Origin: Planctomyces sp. SH-PL62
GTDB lineage: Bacteria; Planctomycetota; Planctomycetia; Planctomycetales; Planctomycetaceae
Assembly: GCA_945893075.1 (NCBI GenBank)
Contig: CAMDDX010000002.1
Span: 24,341 to 88,340 of the forward strand
Length of the DNA: 64,000 nucleotides
Direction of reading: 5' to 3'
This document shows positions 49,201 to 61,143 of the stretch, in pieces. The notes beneath the pieces were generated by a model. That model had not been told where the DNA came from, ran no database searches, and was given only the letters and a program-made list of their open reading frames with translations. Numbering within the stretch: position 1 is the first letter of the stretch; each line of letters starts with the position of its first letter. The translations under genes and the position numbers were made by a program.

Positions 49201-50406
49201 TCACGTTCCACGTCGGACAGCCAACAGCGTCTGTTCGAGAAACGGCCGGACAAGCCGTTCGAGCCACTCGAATTCAATCAGGAAGGCGTCGTGGCCGTAG
49301 GCGCTTTCCAGTTCGATAAACGTCACATGGCGACGAGCTTCAATCATCGCGCGCACGAGCGCTTTGCTTTGAATCGTCGGAAACAGCCAATCGGAAGTGT
49401 AACTGGTGACAAGGAACCGCGCGTTTGTTTGGCTGAGCGCTTGCGCGACCGAACCGCGGCCTTCGGCGAGGTCGAAGTAGTCCATCGCGCGGGTCAGATA
49501 GAGGTAGCTGTTGGCGTCGAAGCGTTCGATGAACCGCTTGCCTTGGTAGTGCAGATAGCTTTCGACTTGAAACTCGATCTGCCGCATCATGTCGTACGAG
49601 AGCCGGTCGCCGTCTTGCAGGCGGCGGCTGAATTTCAGCTCGATCGAGGCGTCCGATAAATAGGTGATGTGCGCGACCATGCGTGCCAGCGCGAGTCCAA
49701 CCTTCGGGCCGATCGGCTTGTCGTAGTATTGCCCGCCGTGAAAGTTCGGGTCGGTACAGATGGCTCGGCGGCCGACCGCGTTGAAGGCGATGCCTTGCGC
49801 CGTCAGCTTCGCGGCTGACGCCATGCAGATCGCCGACTGAACCATCTGCGGGTATCGAGCCGCCCACTCCAACACCTGCATGCCGCCGAGACTGCCGCCG
49901 ACGATCGACAACAATTTTTCAATTCCCAGATGCCGGACCAGTCCCGCATGAACCTCGACCATGTCCCCCACGGTCATGAACGGGAAGTTGAGCCCATACG
50001 GTTCGCCGTTCTGCGGGTTGAGACTCAGCGGCCCGGTCGTCCCCTGGCAACCGCCGAGACAGTTCGCGCAGATGACGAAGTAGCGGTTCGTATCGAGCCC
50101 TTTGCCCGGACCAACGAACTCATCCCACCAACCGGTCTTGCGATCCTGCGGCGTGTGATAGCCCGCGACGTGAGCATCTCCCGTCAGCGCGTGACAGACG
50201 AAAATCGCGTTGTCGCGCTGCGGGCTGAGTTCGCCGTAGGTCTCATACGAAACCGTGACCGGTCCGAGTTCACCGCCGCCAGCCAGACGGAGCGGATTCG
50301 GCGGTTCGAACAGTGATGCGGAACGCTTCGGCACGAACCCGACCGAGTTCGGGCCGGGCTCGATCGGTTGGTCGGGTTCTCGTAGTTCGCCTGCGTCGGT
50401 CGCCAT
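49201..50406 (-). CDS. metX: Homoserine O-acetyltransferase
   Basis: 'VTVSYETYGELSPQRDNAIFVCHALTGDAHVAG', 'LSIVGGSLGGMQVLEWAARYP'. Confidence 0.93.
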   Translation of the reverse strand: MATDAGELREPDQPIEPGPNSVGFVPKRSASLFEPPNPLRLAGGGELGPVTVSYETYGELSPQRDNAIFVCHALTGDAHVAGYHTPQDRKTGWWDEFVGPGKGLDTNRYFVICANCLGGCQGTTGPLSLNPQNGEPYGLNFPFMTVGDMVEVHAGLVRHLGIEKLLSIVGGSLGGMQVLEWAARYPQMVQSAICMASAAKLTAQGIAFNAVGRRAICTDPNFHGGQYYDKPIGPKVGLALARMVAHITYLSDASIELKFSRRLQDGDRLSYDMMRQIEFQVESYLHYQGKRFIERFDANSYLYLTRAMDYFDLAEGRGSVAQALSQTNARFLVTSYTSDWLFPTIQSKALVRAMIEARRHVTFIELESAYGHDAFLIEFEWLERLVRPFLEQTLLAVRRGT

Positions 50407-50475
50407 GAATGCCGCTCCTGAGTGCGGCGGAGTATATTGAGCCGCGGCGCAGAGTCAGCGGTCCGAATGATCCGG

Positions 50476-50586
50476 AAATGGAAAATGAGAAATGAGAAAT
50501 GAGAAATGGAAAATGCAAAATGACGAGCCGACGATGACGCCCGTCTCCATTTTGCATTCTTCATTTTCCATTTCTCATTTTCCATT
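50476..50586. repeat. Low-complexity GAAATG inverted repeat
   Basis: ggaaaatgagaaatgagaaatgagaaatggaaaatgcaaaatg / cattttgcattcttcattttccatttctcattttccatt between divergent genes. Confidence 0.9.
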
Positions 50587-50629
50587 CGCCTTGCTTCCCA
50601 GCCATCTATCAACCCCAACGAGGTCCACC

Positions 50630-51955
50630 ATGTTCCAGCCAACTCGACGTGACTTCCTGCAAACGACAACCCTCGCCGCCGCCACCGCGGCGCTGCCGTA
50701 CTGGTTCGCTCAACAGCGGACGATGGCCGATGACGCCAAGTCGCCGAACGAACGGCCGAAGGTTGGTTGCATCGGCAACGGAGGCATGGGGAGCGGCGAT
50801 GCAGCGGCGATCAAGAACTACGGAGACATTGTCGCGCTGTGCGATGTGGACAGTCAGCGCTCGGGAGTCCTCAACGACAAACTGCTCGGCGGCAAGGCGG
50901 AGTTTCATGAGGACTATCGCAAGCTGCTCGATCGGAAGGACATCGACATCGTCACGATCAGCACGCCGGACCATTGGCACTCGCGGATCGCATTGGCCGC
51001 GCTGCGAGCCGGCAAAGACGTCCATTGTCAGAAGCCGCTGACATTGACCATCGACGAAGGGAAGCTGCTCTGCAAAGTCGTGAAAGAAACCGGCCGAGTC
51101 TTCCAAGTCGGCACGCAGCAACGCAGCGAACACAATTTTCAGAAGGCGGTCGCGCTGGCTCGCGAAGGACGCATCGGAAAGATCAAGACGGTTCACGTCG
51201 CGATCGGCGGCGCACCCAAGGGCGGGCCGTTCAAGAAGCAAGCTCCGCCCGCGCAACTCAACTGGGATTTCTGGTTGGGACAAGCTCCGCTGGTCGAGTA
51301 CATCCCGGAACGCTGCCACAACAACTTCCGTTGGTGGTACGAGTACTCCGGCGGCAAGATGACCGACTGGGGTGCTCACCACGTGGATATCGCCCAGTGG
51401 GCCATCGGCATGGAAGGCTCCGGCCCGACGTCCATCGAAGTGCTGGAGAACGTTCACCCGGTGCCATACGAAAAGGGTTGGCCGACCGTCGATGATTCGT
51501 ACAACGCGGCCACCAGCTTCAACCTCAAAGCGACGTTCGCCAACGGCGTCGAAGTTTTCATCCGCGACGACTGCAAAGACCTGGGCTTCGACAATGGCGT
51601 GATGTTCGAGGGGGAGACCGGCCGCTTCTTCGTCAATCGCGGCAAGCTGACCGGCGCTCCGGTCGAGGAACTCGAAAAGAATCCGATCTCCGAAGAGGTC
51701 TTCAAAGCACTTCGCAAAGGGAAGAACCGCGACAACCACATGGGCAACTTCATCGCCTGCGTGAAGGACCGCGGCCAGACTCAAAGCGACGTCTTCAGCC
51801 ACCACCGCATCCTGACGACCTGCCATCTGGCCAACATCGCGCTGCGTCTGAACCGCACGCTCAAGTGGAACCCCGAAACCGAACAGATCCTCGGCGACGA
51901 CGAAGCCAACGGCTGGCAGAAGCGCGAGCAGCGCAAGGGATATGAAGTGGCATAG
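50630..51955 (+). CDS. Gfo/Idh/MocA family oxidoreductase with TAT leader
   Basis: 'TRRDFLQTTTLAAATAALPYWF', 'GCIGNGGMGSGDAAAIKNYGDIVALCDVDSQR', 'GKDVHCQKPLTLTIDEG'. Confidence 0.93.
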   Translation: MFQPTRRDFLQTTTLAAATAALPYWFAQQRTMADDAKSPNERPKVGCIGNGGMGSGDAAAIKNYGDIVALCDVDSQRSGVLNDKLLGGKAEFHEDYRKLLDRKDIDIVTISTPDHWHSRIALAALRAGKDVHCQKPLTLTIDEGKLLCKVVKETGRVFQVGTQQRSEHNFQKAVALAREGRIGKIKTVHVAIGGAPKGGPFKKQAPPAQLNWDFWLGQAPLVEYIPERCHNNFRWWYEYSGGKMTDWGAHHVDIAQWAIGMEGSGPTSIEVLENVHPVPYEKGWPTVDDSYNAATSFNLKATFANGVEVFIRDDCKDLGFDNGVMFEGETGRFFVNRGKLTGAPVEELEKNPISEEVFKALRKGKNRDNHMGNFIACVKDRGQTQSDVFSHHRILTTCHLANIALRLNRTLKWNPETEQILGDDEANGWQKREQRKGYEVA

Positions 51956-52004
51956 TTCGACAAGAGCGTACTATCGACGATCACAATGGTAGGCGGCTTG
52001 ACCG

Positions 52005-52268
52005 CTAAGCCCGTCGCTGTGCCCTGACGACATGCACGACCTTGACCAAGCGGTCGTCGGGGCTGACCGAGAAGACGAAGCCGAGCGGCGGTTCGAGCAG
52101 CAACCGAATTGGGCCGACTCGTGATTCGCCCGCGTGTTCCGGGTCGATCTTGAGTTGCCGTTCGACCGCTTGTGAGACGCGCGTGACTTCGGCTTTGTCG
52201 TCGGCAGCGAGCCACAATTCCGCGAGTTCCCGTTCGGCCACCGGAGTCCAGATGACCGTGAACTTCAT
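52005..52268 (-). CDS. RelE/ParE-like toxin
   Basis: 'MKFTVIWTPVAERELAELWLAADDKAEVTRVSQAVERQLKIDPEHAGESRVGPIRLLLEPPLGFVFSVSPDDRLVKVVHV'. Confidence 0.7.
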   Translation of the reverse strand: MKFTVIWTPVAERELAELWLAADDKAEVTRVSQAVERQLKIDPEHAGESRVGPIRLLLEPPLGFVFSVSPDDRLVKVVHVVRAQRRA

Positions 52269-52498
52269 CGGGTGGACTCCAGGTCACGAAGGATGTGATT
52301 CAACTCACGGCCATCGTTGGACTCGGCGCGGCGCAGCAACTCGGCGTCGGAGACGAGTGGTTCGCACTCCCATTCCGAGTGCTGTTGCGACGGGGTGTAA
52401 TAGCCCAACACGTCGCCGGACTCATCCACAAACTCCAGCCGATCACGCAGATCGCCAAGCTGGCCGCGAATCTGTGGGTTGACCAAAACACGAGTCAT
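52265..52498 (-). CDS. Antitoxin-like small protein (FVDxxGxxLG family)
   Basis: 'MTRVLVNPQIRGQLGDLRDRLEFVDESGDVLGYY'; overlaps toxin by 4 nt. Confidence 0.68.
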   Translation of the reverse strand: MTRVLVNPQIRGQLGDLRDRLEFVDESGDVLGYYTPSQQHSEWECEPLVSDAELLRRAESNDGRELNHILRDLESTR

Positions 52499-52572
52499 GA
52501 CGGCACCTCCGATTGAGATGGCAACATCGTAGTCCGGTTATCAGCCAACAGTAAGCTGATTTCGGAAACCAC

Positions 52573-53463
52573 TCATCGCCCCTTCTTGCGAGCGATCGCT
52601 TCAACGAGGGCTTTGCCCATGTCGGCGGGGCTGCGGCTGACGACGACTCCGGCGGCTTCGAGAGCTGCGATTTTTTCCTCGGCGGTGCCGCTGCCTCCGG
52701 AGATGATCGCTCCGGCGTGACCCATACGCTTGCCGGGCGGAGCGGTCTGGCCGGCGATGAAGGCGGCAACCGGTTTCTTGATGTGGGCTTTGATGAACTC
52801 GGCGGCTGTGATTTCCGCGTTGCCGCCGATCTCGCCGATCATCAGCATCGCTTCGGTGTTCGGGTCGGCTTCAAACAGCGTCAGGCAGTCGATGAAGTTG
52901 GTGCCGATGATCGGATCGCCGCCGATGCCGATCGCGGTCGATTGGCCGAGTCCGACGTTGCCGAGTTGCCACGCGGCTTCATAAGTCAGCGTGCCGCTCT
53001 TGCTGACAAGTCCGACGGGGCCGGGCTTGTGGATGTAGCCGGGCATGATGCCGATCTTGGCGATGCCGGGCGTGATGATGCCGGGACAGTTTGGGCCGAT
53101 CAGTCGGCTCTTCGGAAACTTTGTCGCGAGCACATCAGCGGTGCGAACCATGTCGAGCACCGGCACGCCCTCGGTGATTGCAACGATCAACGTGATCCCG
53201 GCCGCAGCCGCTTCGAGGATCGCGTCGCCACAGCCTCCCGGCGGCACGAAGATCAGCGAGCAATTCGCGTCTGTCTTGCGAACGGCTTCAGCGACCGAAT
53301 CGAAGACCGGGAAGCCATCGACCTCGGTGCCTCCCTTGCCGGGCGTGACGCCGCCGAAGAACGGAGTACCGTAGGCTCGGCACTGCTGCGAATGGAACAG
53401 GCCCGTCTTACCGGTAATGCCTTGGCAGATCACACGCGTGTTTTTGTCAACGAGAATGGACAT
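52573..53463 (-). CDS. sucD: Succinate-CoA ligase subunit alpha
   Basis: '[45 protein letters not shown]', '[21 protein letters not shown]'. Confidence 0.95.
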   Translation of the reverse strand: MSILVDKNTRVICQGITGKTGLFHSQQCRAYGTPFFGGVTPGKGGTEVDGFPVFDSVAEAVRKTDANCSLIFVPPGGCGDAILEAAAAGITLIVAITEGVPVLDMVRTADVLATKFPKSRLIGPNCPGIITPGIAKIGIMPGYIHKPGPVGLVSKSGTLTYEAAWQLGNVGLGQSTAIGIGGDPIIGTNFIDCLTLFEADPNTEAMLMIGEIGGNAEITAAEFIKAHIKKPVAAFIAGQTAPPGKRMGHAGAIISGGSGTAEEKIAALEAAGVVVSRSPADMGKALVEAIARKKGR

Positions 53464-53513
53464 GGTTTGAATTGGGTCCGTTGTCAGTGGTCACTGGATA
53501 GGAGTGTGTTGTT

Positions 53514-53891
53514 TCAGAATTCCACAAAGTCGTGAGCAAGATGTGTGAGGTCGAGTTTTTCGTTGGGAAGGTCGAGCTTGATGCCCCATTGCTGCATGGC
53601 AATGGCCCCAAACAGCATCTCGATGGGTTTACCGTCTTCGTCCTTGCCGATCTCGTCGGTGACGTTGGCATGAAACTCGACGGCATGTCCCTCGACACGA
53701 GCTTGAACCAAACAAGACGCCGTGATGCTGTGAGCTTTGCCACCGAGTGCGAACGATCGAGGCTCCTCCAATTGCACAACTGAAAGACCGTCGGTCGCTC
53801 GCTGAACGACGTAGGAATTTCTGGCACCACTATCGAACAGGGTCCAACAGTCTCGTCCTTTAATTTTTAGGTTTTCACGAATGCGTCCCAT
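53514..53891 (-). CDS. Retropepsin-like (clan AA) aspartic protease-like protein between sucC and sucD
   Basis: 'WTLFDSGARNSYVVQ' (D-S-G) and 'MLFGAIAMQQWGIKLDLPNEKLDL'. Confidence 0.68.
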   Translation of the reverse strand: MGRIRENLKIKGRDCWTLFDSGARNSYVVQRATDGLSVVQLEEPRSFALGGKAHSITASCLVQARVEGHAVEFHANVTDEIGKDEDGKPIEMLFGAIAMQQWGIKLDLPNEKLDLTHLAHDFVEF

Positions 53892-53943
53892 GATGCGCCT
53901 CCGAAGGTTCGCCTCGCGCAGCGAGACGGCGACATTGATGGTC

Positions 53944-55131
<1,188 letters not shown>

Positions 55132-55171
55132 CGGTTGGCCTTTGAATGTCGTAGGGCGGCGGAGCCGCAAA

Positions 55172-55223
55172 GTAGACCGGTCACTCCGTGACCGGAATTC
55201 GGGTCACGGAGTGACCCGTCTAC
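55172..55223. repeat. Intergenic paired hairpin (family D)
   Basis: gtagaccggtcactccgtgacc / gggtcacggagtgacccgtctac. Confidence 0.92.
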
Positions 55224-55280
55224 GGGGGTGCAAGGGGGCGGGATGATAACGGTGCCCTTTTGCAACCGTTAGCGAACGCC

Positions 55281-55387
55281 GTTGTGGCCGGTCTCCCGAC
55301 CGAGCCACGCCCTGCGACCGAAGGTCTCCCGTGCATTTGGAGACCTTCGGTCAGCCTCGGTGGCTCGGTCGGGAGACCGGCCACAAC
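55281..55387. repeat. Nested intergenic inverted repeat (family F), 28-bp perfect arms
   Basis: gttgtggccggtctcccgaccgagccac / gtggctcggtcgggagaccggccacaac enclosing cgaccgaaggtctcc / ggagaccttcggtc. Confidence 0.94.
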
Positions 55388-55501
55388 ACCGGCGCGGCCC
55401 TCCCAACGCGCGATCCTGGGTCGTCTGTGTTACTTTCTTGTCCAATTCTTGACCCTGCCGGGAATAAGCCCGGCGGTTACGACTCTCCCTCTCGCGTCGC
55501 C

Positions 55502-56038
55502 ATGAACTCCATTGAGCATCAGCAGCGTGTCGCCGATTTGATCGGACAGCATTACGAATTGCTGTACCGGGTATCGTTCCGTTTGACCGGATCGGTGGCC
55601 GATGCGGAAGACCTGACTCAGCAGACGTTCCTGACGGCGCAGCAGAAACTGGAACAGCTTCGGCAGACAGACAGCGCGAAGTCGTGGTTGTTGGCGATCC
55701 TGCGGCACCACTTCTTCCGAAATCGGAGCCGGGCGGCGAAGCAATCGGTGCGGTTGGATTCGCTCCCCGAACCGAGTTGTTCGACACCCAGATCGGACGG
55801 GTTCGATTCGGAAGAGTTGCAGGCCGCGCTGAACGATCTGCCCGAAGAGTTCCGAGTTCCACTGGTCCTCTTCTACTTCCACGAACTGAGCTACCTAGAC
55901 ATCGCCGCCGAACTGTCGATCCCGCTGGGGACGGTGATGAGCCGTCTCTCGCGCGGCAAAGAACATCTTCGACGCCGACTGTGCCGTGACGGCGTCGAAA
56001 CGAAACCGCCTCAACTACTCGCCCGCCAATTGCCATGA
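55502..56038 (+). CDS. ECF RNA polymerase sigma factor
   Basis: 'YRVSFRLTGSVADAEDLTQQTFLTAQQKLEQL', 'FYFHELSYLDIAAELSIPLGTVMSRLSRGKEHLRRRL'. Confidence 0.93.
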   Translation: MNSIEHQQRVADLIGQHYELLYRVSFRLTGSVADAEDLTQQTFLTAQQKLEQLRQTDSAKSWLLAILRHHFFRNRSRAAKQSVRLDSLPEPSCSTPRSDGFDSEELQAALNDLPEEFRVPLVLFYFHELSYLDIAAELSIPLGTVMSRLSRGKEHLRRRLCRDGVETKPPQLLARQLP

Positions 56039-56868
56039 CACCTTCTTCTCCTGAACTGCTGACTTGTGAAACCGCTCTCGAGCGGCTGGATGCTGTGTGG
56101 CTCGATCCGTTGCCGGAAGAGCCACTCGATGGCGATCTGCTTGCCGCGCGCGAGCACTTGCAAGAGTGCTCCGCTTGCTGGACGAAGTGGGAACAACGTC
56201 GCGCCGTCGATCACCGTATTTCCGAGGTCATGCAAGCGGTCTCGGTGCCGACCGGATTGCGCGAGCAGTTGCTGGCTCAGACCGTGGCGGACGCTGCCAG
56301 CGTCCTGCCGAGCGACGCAAGCTGCGTCGGCCACGATCGCAAGCTGCATCGCCGAGCGTGGTGGATTTCGATTGCGGCGATGTTGCTCGTCAGTGTCGCG
56401 GGGGGTTCGTGGTTGTGGCAGACGCTGCAACCGCGGCGCGTCTCGATGCAGACTTTGTGCGATCTCGCGCCGCTGACCTCCTCCGGGCTGATGAAAGTGG
56501 ATGTTCTCTCGAAGTTGCCGCCGCTGCCGGCCATGTGGCCGCGAGCTAAGGGCCTACGAATGCCCGATCCTCCCTGTTGGTTCACTCCGCCGAATTCGCG
56601 GGAAGCGACCGGATGGATCGCTTTCGAGTTGCGATCCGGCAAGACCACGATTCACGGCGTGCTGTTGATGACCCGGCAGATCAACGTCAGCGATCCACCG
56701 GCCGAATTGCTCGTGCGGCCGAGTTGGTCCAGCTACACGCTGCGCGGCGGCAAGTCGGTCAGCGTCGCCGGCTGGTCCGAACGAGGAGTCGTTTATCTCT
56801 GCTTCGTTCCGGGTGAACCAGCAGCGCTCGAAAGTGTGTTGCGAGTGACGGCACCAACATCGGCGTGA
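56035..56868 (+). CDS. Putative anti-sigma factor (zf-HC2-like, single TM)
   Basis: Overlaps sigma gene by 4 nt; 'AAREHLQECSACWTKWE'; TM 'WWISIAAMLLVSVAGGSWLW'. Confidence 0.8.
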   Translation: MTPSSPELLTCETALERLDAVWLDPLPEEPLDGDLLAAREHLQECSACWTKWEQRRAVDHRISEVMQAVSVPTGLREQLLAQTVADAASVLPSDASCVGHDRKLHRRAWWISIAAMLLVSVAGGSWLWQTLQPRRVSMQTLCDLAPLTSSGLMKVDVLSKLPPLPAMWPRAKGLRMPDPPCWFTPPNSREATGWIAFELRSGKTTIHGVLLMTRQINVSDPPAELLVRPSWSSYTLRGGKSVSVAGWSERGVVYLCFVPGEPAALESVLRVTAPTSA

Positions 56869-56880
56869 GCCATCGATCCG

Positions 56881-56944
56881 CGTAGCCTGACTCTCCGAGT
56901 CGGGATTTCTGCGGAATGCTCCCGACTCGGAGAGTCAGGCTACG
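56881..56944. repeat. Intergenic paired hairpin (family E)
   Basis: cgtagcctgactctccgagtcggg / cccgactcggagagtcaggctacg. Confidence 0.93.
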
Positions 56945-57001
56945 ACTCCGAACGGCCGTTGACTCACCCTTCGCGAGTTCGGCGATTATGCTTCCGACTG
57001 A

Positions 57002-58693
<1,692 letters not shown>

Positions 58694-58718
58694 CACCAGC
58701 AACGTCGCGCGATCGTCT

Positions 58719-58791
58719 CCATCCGTCGAATCCGCGTCATCCGTGTTCTCAACGAACTATTGAACACGGATAACGCGGATGTCGCGGATGG
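58719..58791. repeat. Intergenic inverted repeat
   Basis: ccatccgtcgaatccgcgtcatccgtgttc / gaacacggataacgcggatgtcgcggatgg. Confidence 0.88.
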
Positions 58792-58854
58792 AACAGGCTT
58801 CGCCTCTCTGGTGAGTCAGTGGTTATTAACTTGCGGCACGATTGAGGCTCTGCC

Positions 58855-59667
58855 ATGAAACTGTCCCATCGCACGGCGCTGGTCACCGGAGCCGCTCGTG
58901 GAATCGGTCGCGGTTGCGCGTTGGAGTTGGCTCGCGCCGGTGCCGACGTGGCGATCAACGACCGGCAGCCGTCGGACGACACCGCATCGCTGATGGCCGA
59001 GATCGAATCGCTCGGCCGGCGTGCGGTGTTGGTCGATGGCGATGCGTTCGAGCGTGCCTCCTGCGAAGACATCGTGAAGCGGGCGATCGCGGCGCTGGGC
59101 CGGATCGACATCCTGGTCAGCAATCCGGCGTTCTCGCGGCGTGGCGACTTTCTCGATTACGACCCGGAGATCTTCGACAAGACTCTGCGCGGCACGCTGA
59201 CCGCTGGATTTCACATGAGCCAATTCGTCTCGCGGCACATGGTCGAGCGGGGCGGCGGCGGGAAGATCCTGTTCATTTCGAGCGTCCATTCGCGGCGGCC
59301 CTACGCGCGAGCGGTCGCGTACAACGCGGCGAAGGCGGGACTGAATCACATGGCCTTCACAATCGCCGCTGAATTGATTGGGCAGCGCATCAACGTCAAC
59401 GTCATCGAGCCAGGCTGGATCGACACTCCGGGCGAGCACGAAACCTTCGGCGATGCGATGATCGCGGAAGAAGGGACGAAACTGCCGTGGGGCCGGATCG
59501 GCACGCCGTCGGACATCGGCCGCGCGGCGACGTTTCTGTGTTCGGACGACGCCGACTACATCACCGGCATTTCGCTGGTTGTCGACGGCGGGTTTTGTCT
59601 GCGCGATTCGATTTCGAGTCCCTCCATGCGAAGTCCGATCACAAAATCATGTGACACAGAATCATGA
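58855..59667 (+). CDS. SDR family oxidoreductase
   Basis: 'TALVTGAARGIGRGCALELARAGADVAIND', 'AVAYNAAKAGLNHMAFTIAAEL'. Confidence 0.93.
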   Translation: MKLSHRTALVTGAARGIGRGCALELARAGADVAINDRQPSDDTASLMAEIESLGRRAVLVDGDAFERASCEDIVKRAIAALGRIDILVSNPAFSRRGDFLDYDPEIFDKTLRGTLTAGFHMSQFVSRHMVERGGGGKILFISSVHSRRPYARAVAYNAAKAGLNHMAFTIAAELIGQRINVNVIEPGWIDTPGEHETFGDAMIAEEGTKLPWGRIGTPSDIGRAATFLCSDDADYITGISLVVDGGFCLRDSISSPSMRSPITKSCDTES

Positions 59668-59689
59668 TTTTGTGGAACATGATTCTGTG
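59640..59689. repeat. Interleaved A-B-A'-B' short inverted repeats
   Basis: cacaaaatcatg (59640) cacagaatcatg (59655) catgattttgtg (59663) catgattctgtg (59678). Confidence 0.85.
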
Positions 59690-59708
59690 ATCAAAGATTG
59701 GCCGCGCG

Positions 59709-61040
59709 ATGCCTCATGTAGTCGATCAATCGTTGTCGTTATATCGCCGAGCGCAGGAACTCATTCCCGGCGGCACGCAGTTGCTCAGCCGCCGGCCGAC
59801 GAAATACGCATTCGGCGTCTCGCCGGTGTATGCCGCGCGAGCGAAGGGGGCACGGATTTGGGACGTCGATGGGAACGAGTACATCGACTGGGTCAGCGGC
59901 ATCGGCGCGATCATTCTCGGCTATTGCGATCCGGTCGTGGACGACGCCGTGCGCGATCAGATCGGCAAGGGAGTCGCGACTTCGATCAGCAGCGCCGTGG
60001 AGCTCGAACTCGCCGAGGAACTCTGTCGCACGATTCCGTGCGCCGAGATGGTCCGCTATGCGAAGTGCGGCGGCGAGGCGTGCGCGATCGCGGTGCGGAT
60101 CGCTCGCGGTGCGACCGGGCGGGACAAGGTGCTCTTCTGCGGCTATCACGGCTGGCACGACTGGTACTTGGCGGCGAACCTCGTGGCCGAAGAGAGTTTG
60201 AATTCGCACCTGTTCCCCGGCATCGAACCGATTGGCGTGCCCAAGGCGCTGGCCGGAACGGCTCTACCGTTTCCGTTCGGAGACCTCGCGGCGCTGGGGC
60301 AATTGCTCGATGACCACAAGGGCGAGGTTGCGGCCGTCATCATGGAGCCGCTCCGTTCCGAGAAGCCCGCCGACGGATATCTCGCCGGCGTTCGCAAGCT
60401 GTGCGACGAGCGTGGCGTCGTGTTGATCTTCGACGAAGTCTCGTCCGGGTTCCGCTTCGGGATGCAGGCGGCTCAGGGCTTCGTCGGCGTGACGCCGGAC
60501 ATGGCGGTGTTCGCGAAGTCGATGTCGAATGGCTATCCGATGGGAGCGGTCGTCGGGCGGCGCAGCGTCATGGAACCGGCCGCGAGGATGTTCATTTCCA
60601 GCACCTACTGGTCGGACCCGATCGGCATGGTCGCTTCGCTGACAACGATTCGCGAACTGCGACGCCGCAACGTGTCGGAATCGCTGTGGGCATTCGGCCG
60701 CGAATTGCAATCGCGACTGGATGCTGTTGCGGGCGAAGTGGGTCTCGACGTGCATTGCGGTGGCTTGCCCGTGCATCCGCATCTGGAGTTCGCGTCGGCC
60801 TCATCCGATCAGAAGCCGGTCTTGGCGACGTTGTTCATTCAAGAAATGGCGAAGCGCGGCTGTCACGGATACGCGAGCTTCTACCTCAATGCGGCTCAAG
60901 GAGCGGCGGAGTTGGAACAGACGGCGGCGGCAGCTCGCGAAGTCTTCGCGATCATTCGCCGCGCGATCGACAGCGGCGATGCAGAGTCGTTTCTGGAATG
61001 CCCCCGCCAGCAAGATGCGTTTCGGAGATTGGTGCGATAA
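59709..61040 (+). CDS. Class III aminotransferase (glutamate-1-semialdehyde aminomutase-like)
   Basis: 'GGTQLLSRRPTKYAFGVSPVYAARAKGARIWDVDGNEYIDWVSGIGAIILGY', 'LIFDEVSSGFRFG', 'FAKSMSNGYPMGAVVG'. Confidence 0.92.
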   Translation: MPHVVDQSLSLYRRAQELIPGGTQLLSRRPTKYAFGVSPVYAARAKGARIWDVDGNEYIDWVSGIGAIILGYCDPVVDDAVRDQIGKGVATSISSAVELELAEELCRTIPCAEMVRYAKCGGEACAIAVRIARGATGRDKVLFCGYHGWHDWYLAANLVAEESLNSHLFPGIEPIGVPKALAGTALPFPFGDLAALGQLLDDHKGEVAAVIMEPLRSEKPADGYLAGVRKLCDERGVVLIFDEVSSGFRFGMQAAQGFVGVTPDMAVFAKSMSNGYPMGAVVGRRSVMEPAARMFISSTYWSDPIGMVASLTTIRELRRRNVSESLWAFGRELQSRLDAVAGEVGLDVHCGGLPVHPHLEFASASSDQKPVLATLFIQEMAKRGCHGYASFYLNAAQGAAELEQTAAAAREVFAIIRRAIDSGDAESFLECPRQQDAFRRLVR

Positions 61041-61042
61041 CC

Positions 61043-61134
61043 TTGAAGTGCGGTGTGTCAGCATCGCTTTGGAATTTGGATCGCTATGAGGCCGAAACAA
61101 TCCAAAGCGGTGCTGACACACCGCACTCCAAAGA
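61043..61134. repeat. Intergenic inverted repeat (family C)
   Basis: cttgaagtgcggtgtgtcagcatcgctttgga / tccaaagcggtgctgacacaccgcactccaaag. Confidence 0.92.
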
Positions 61135-61143
61135 GGCGAAATC

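Noticed and set aside
50184-50669. 161-aa minus-strand ORF containing 'MENEKWKMKNAKW...HFSFLIFHF'
   Set aside because: Product of reading through the GAAATG inverted repeat and the start of metX; not a gene.
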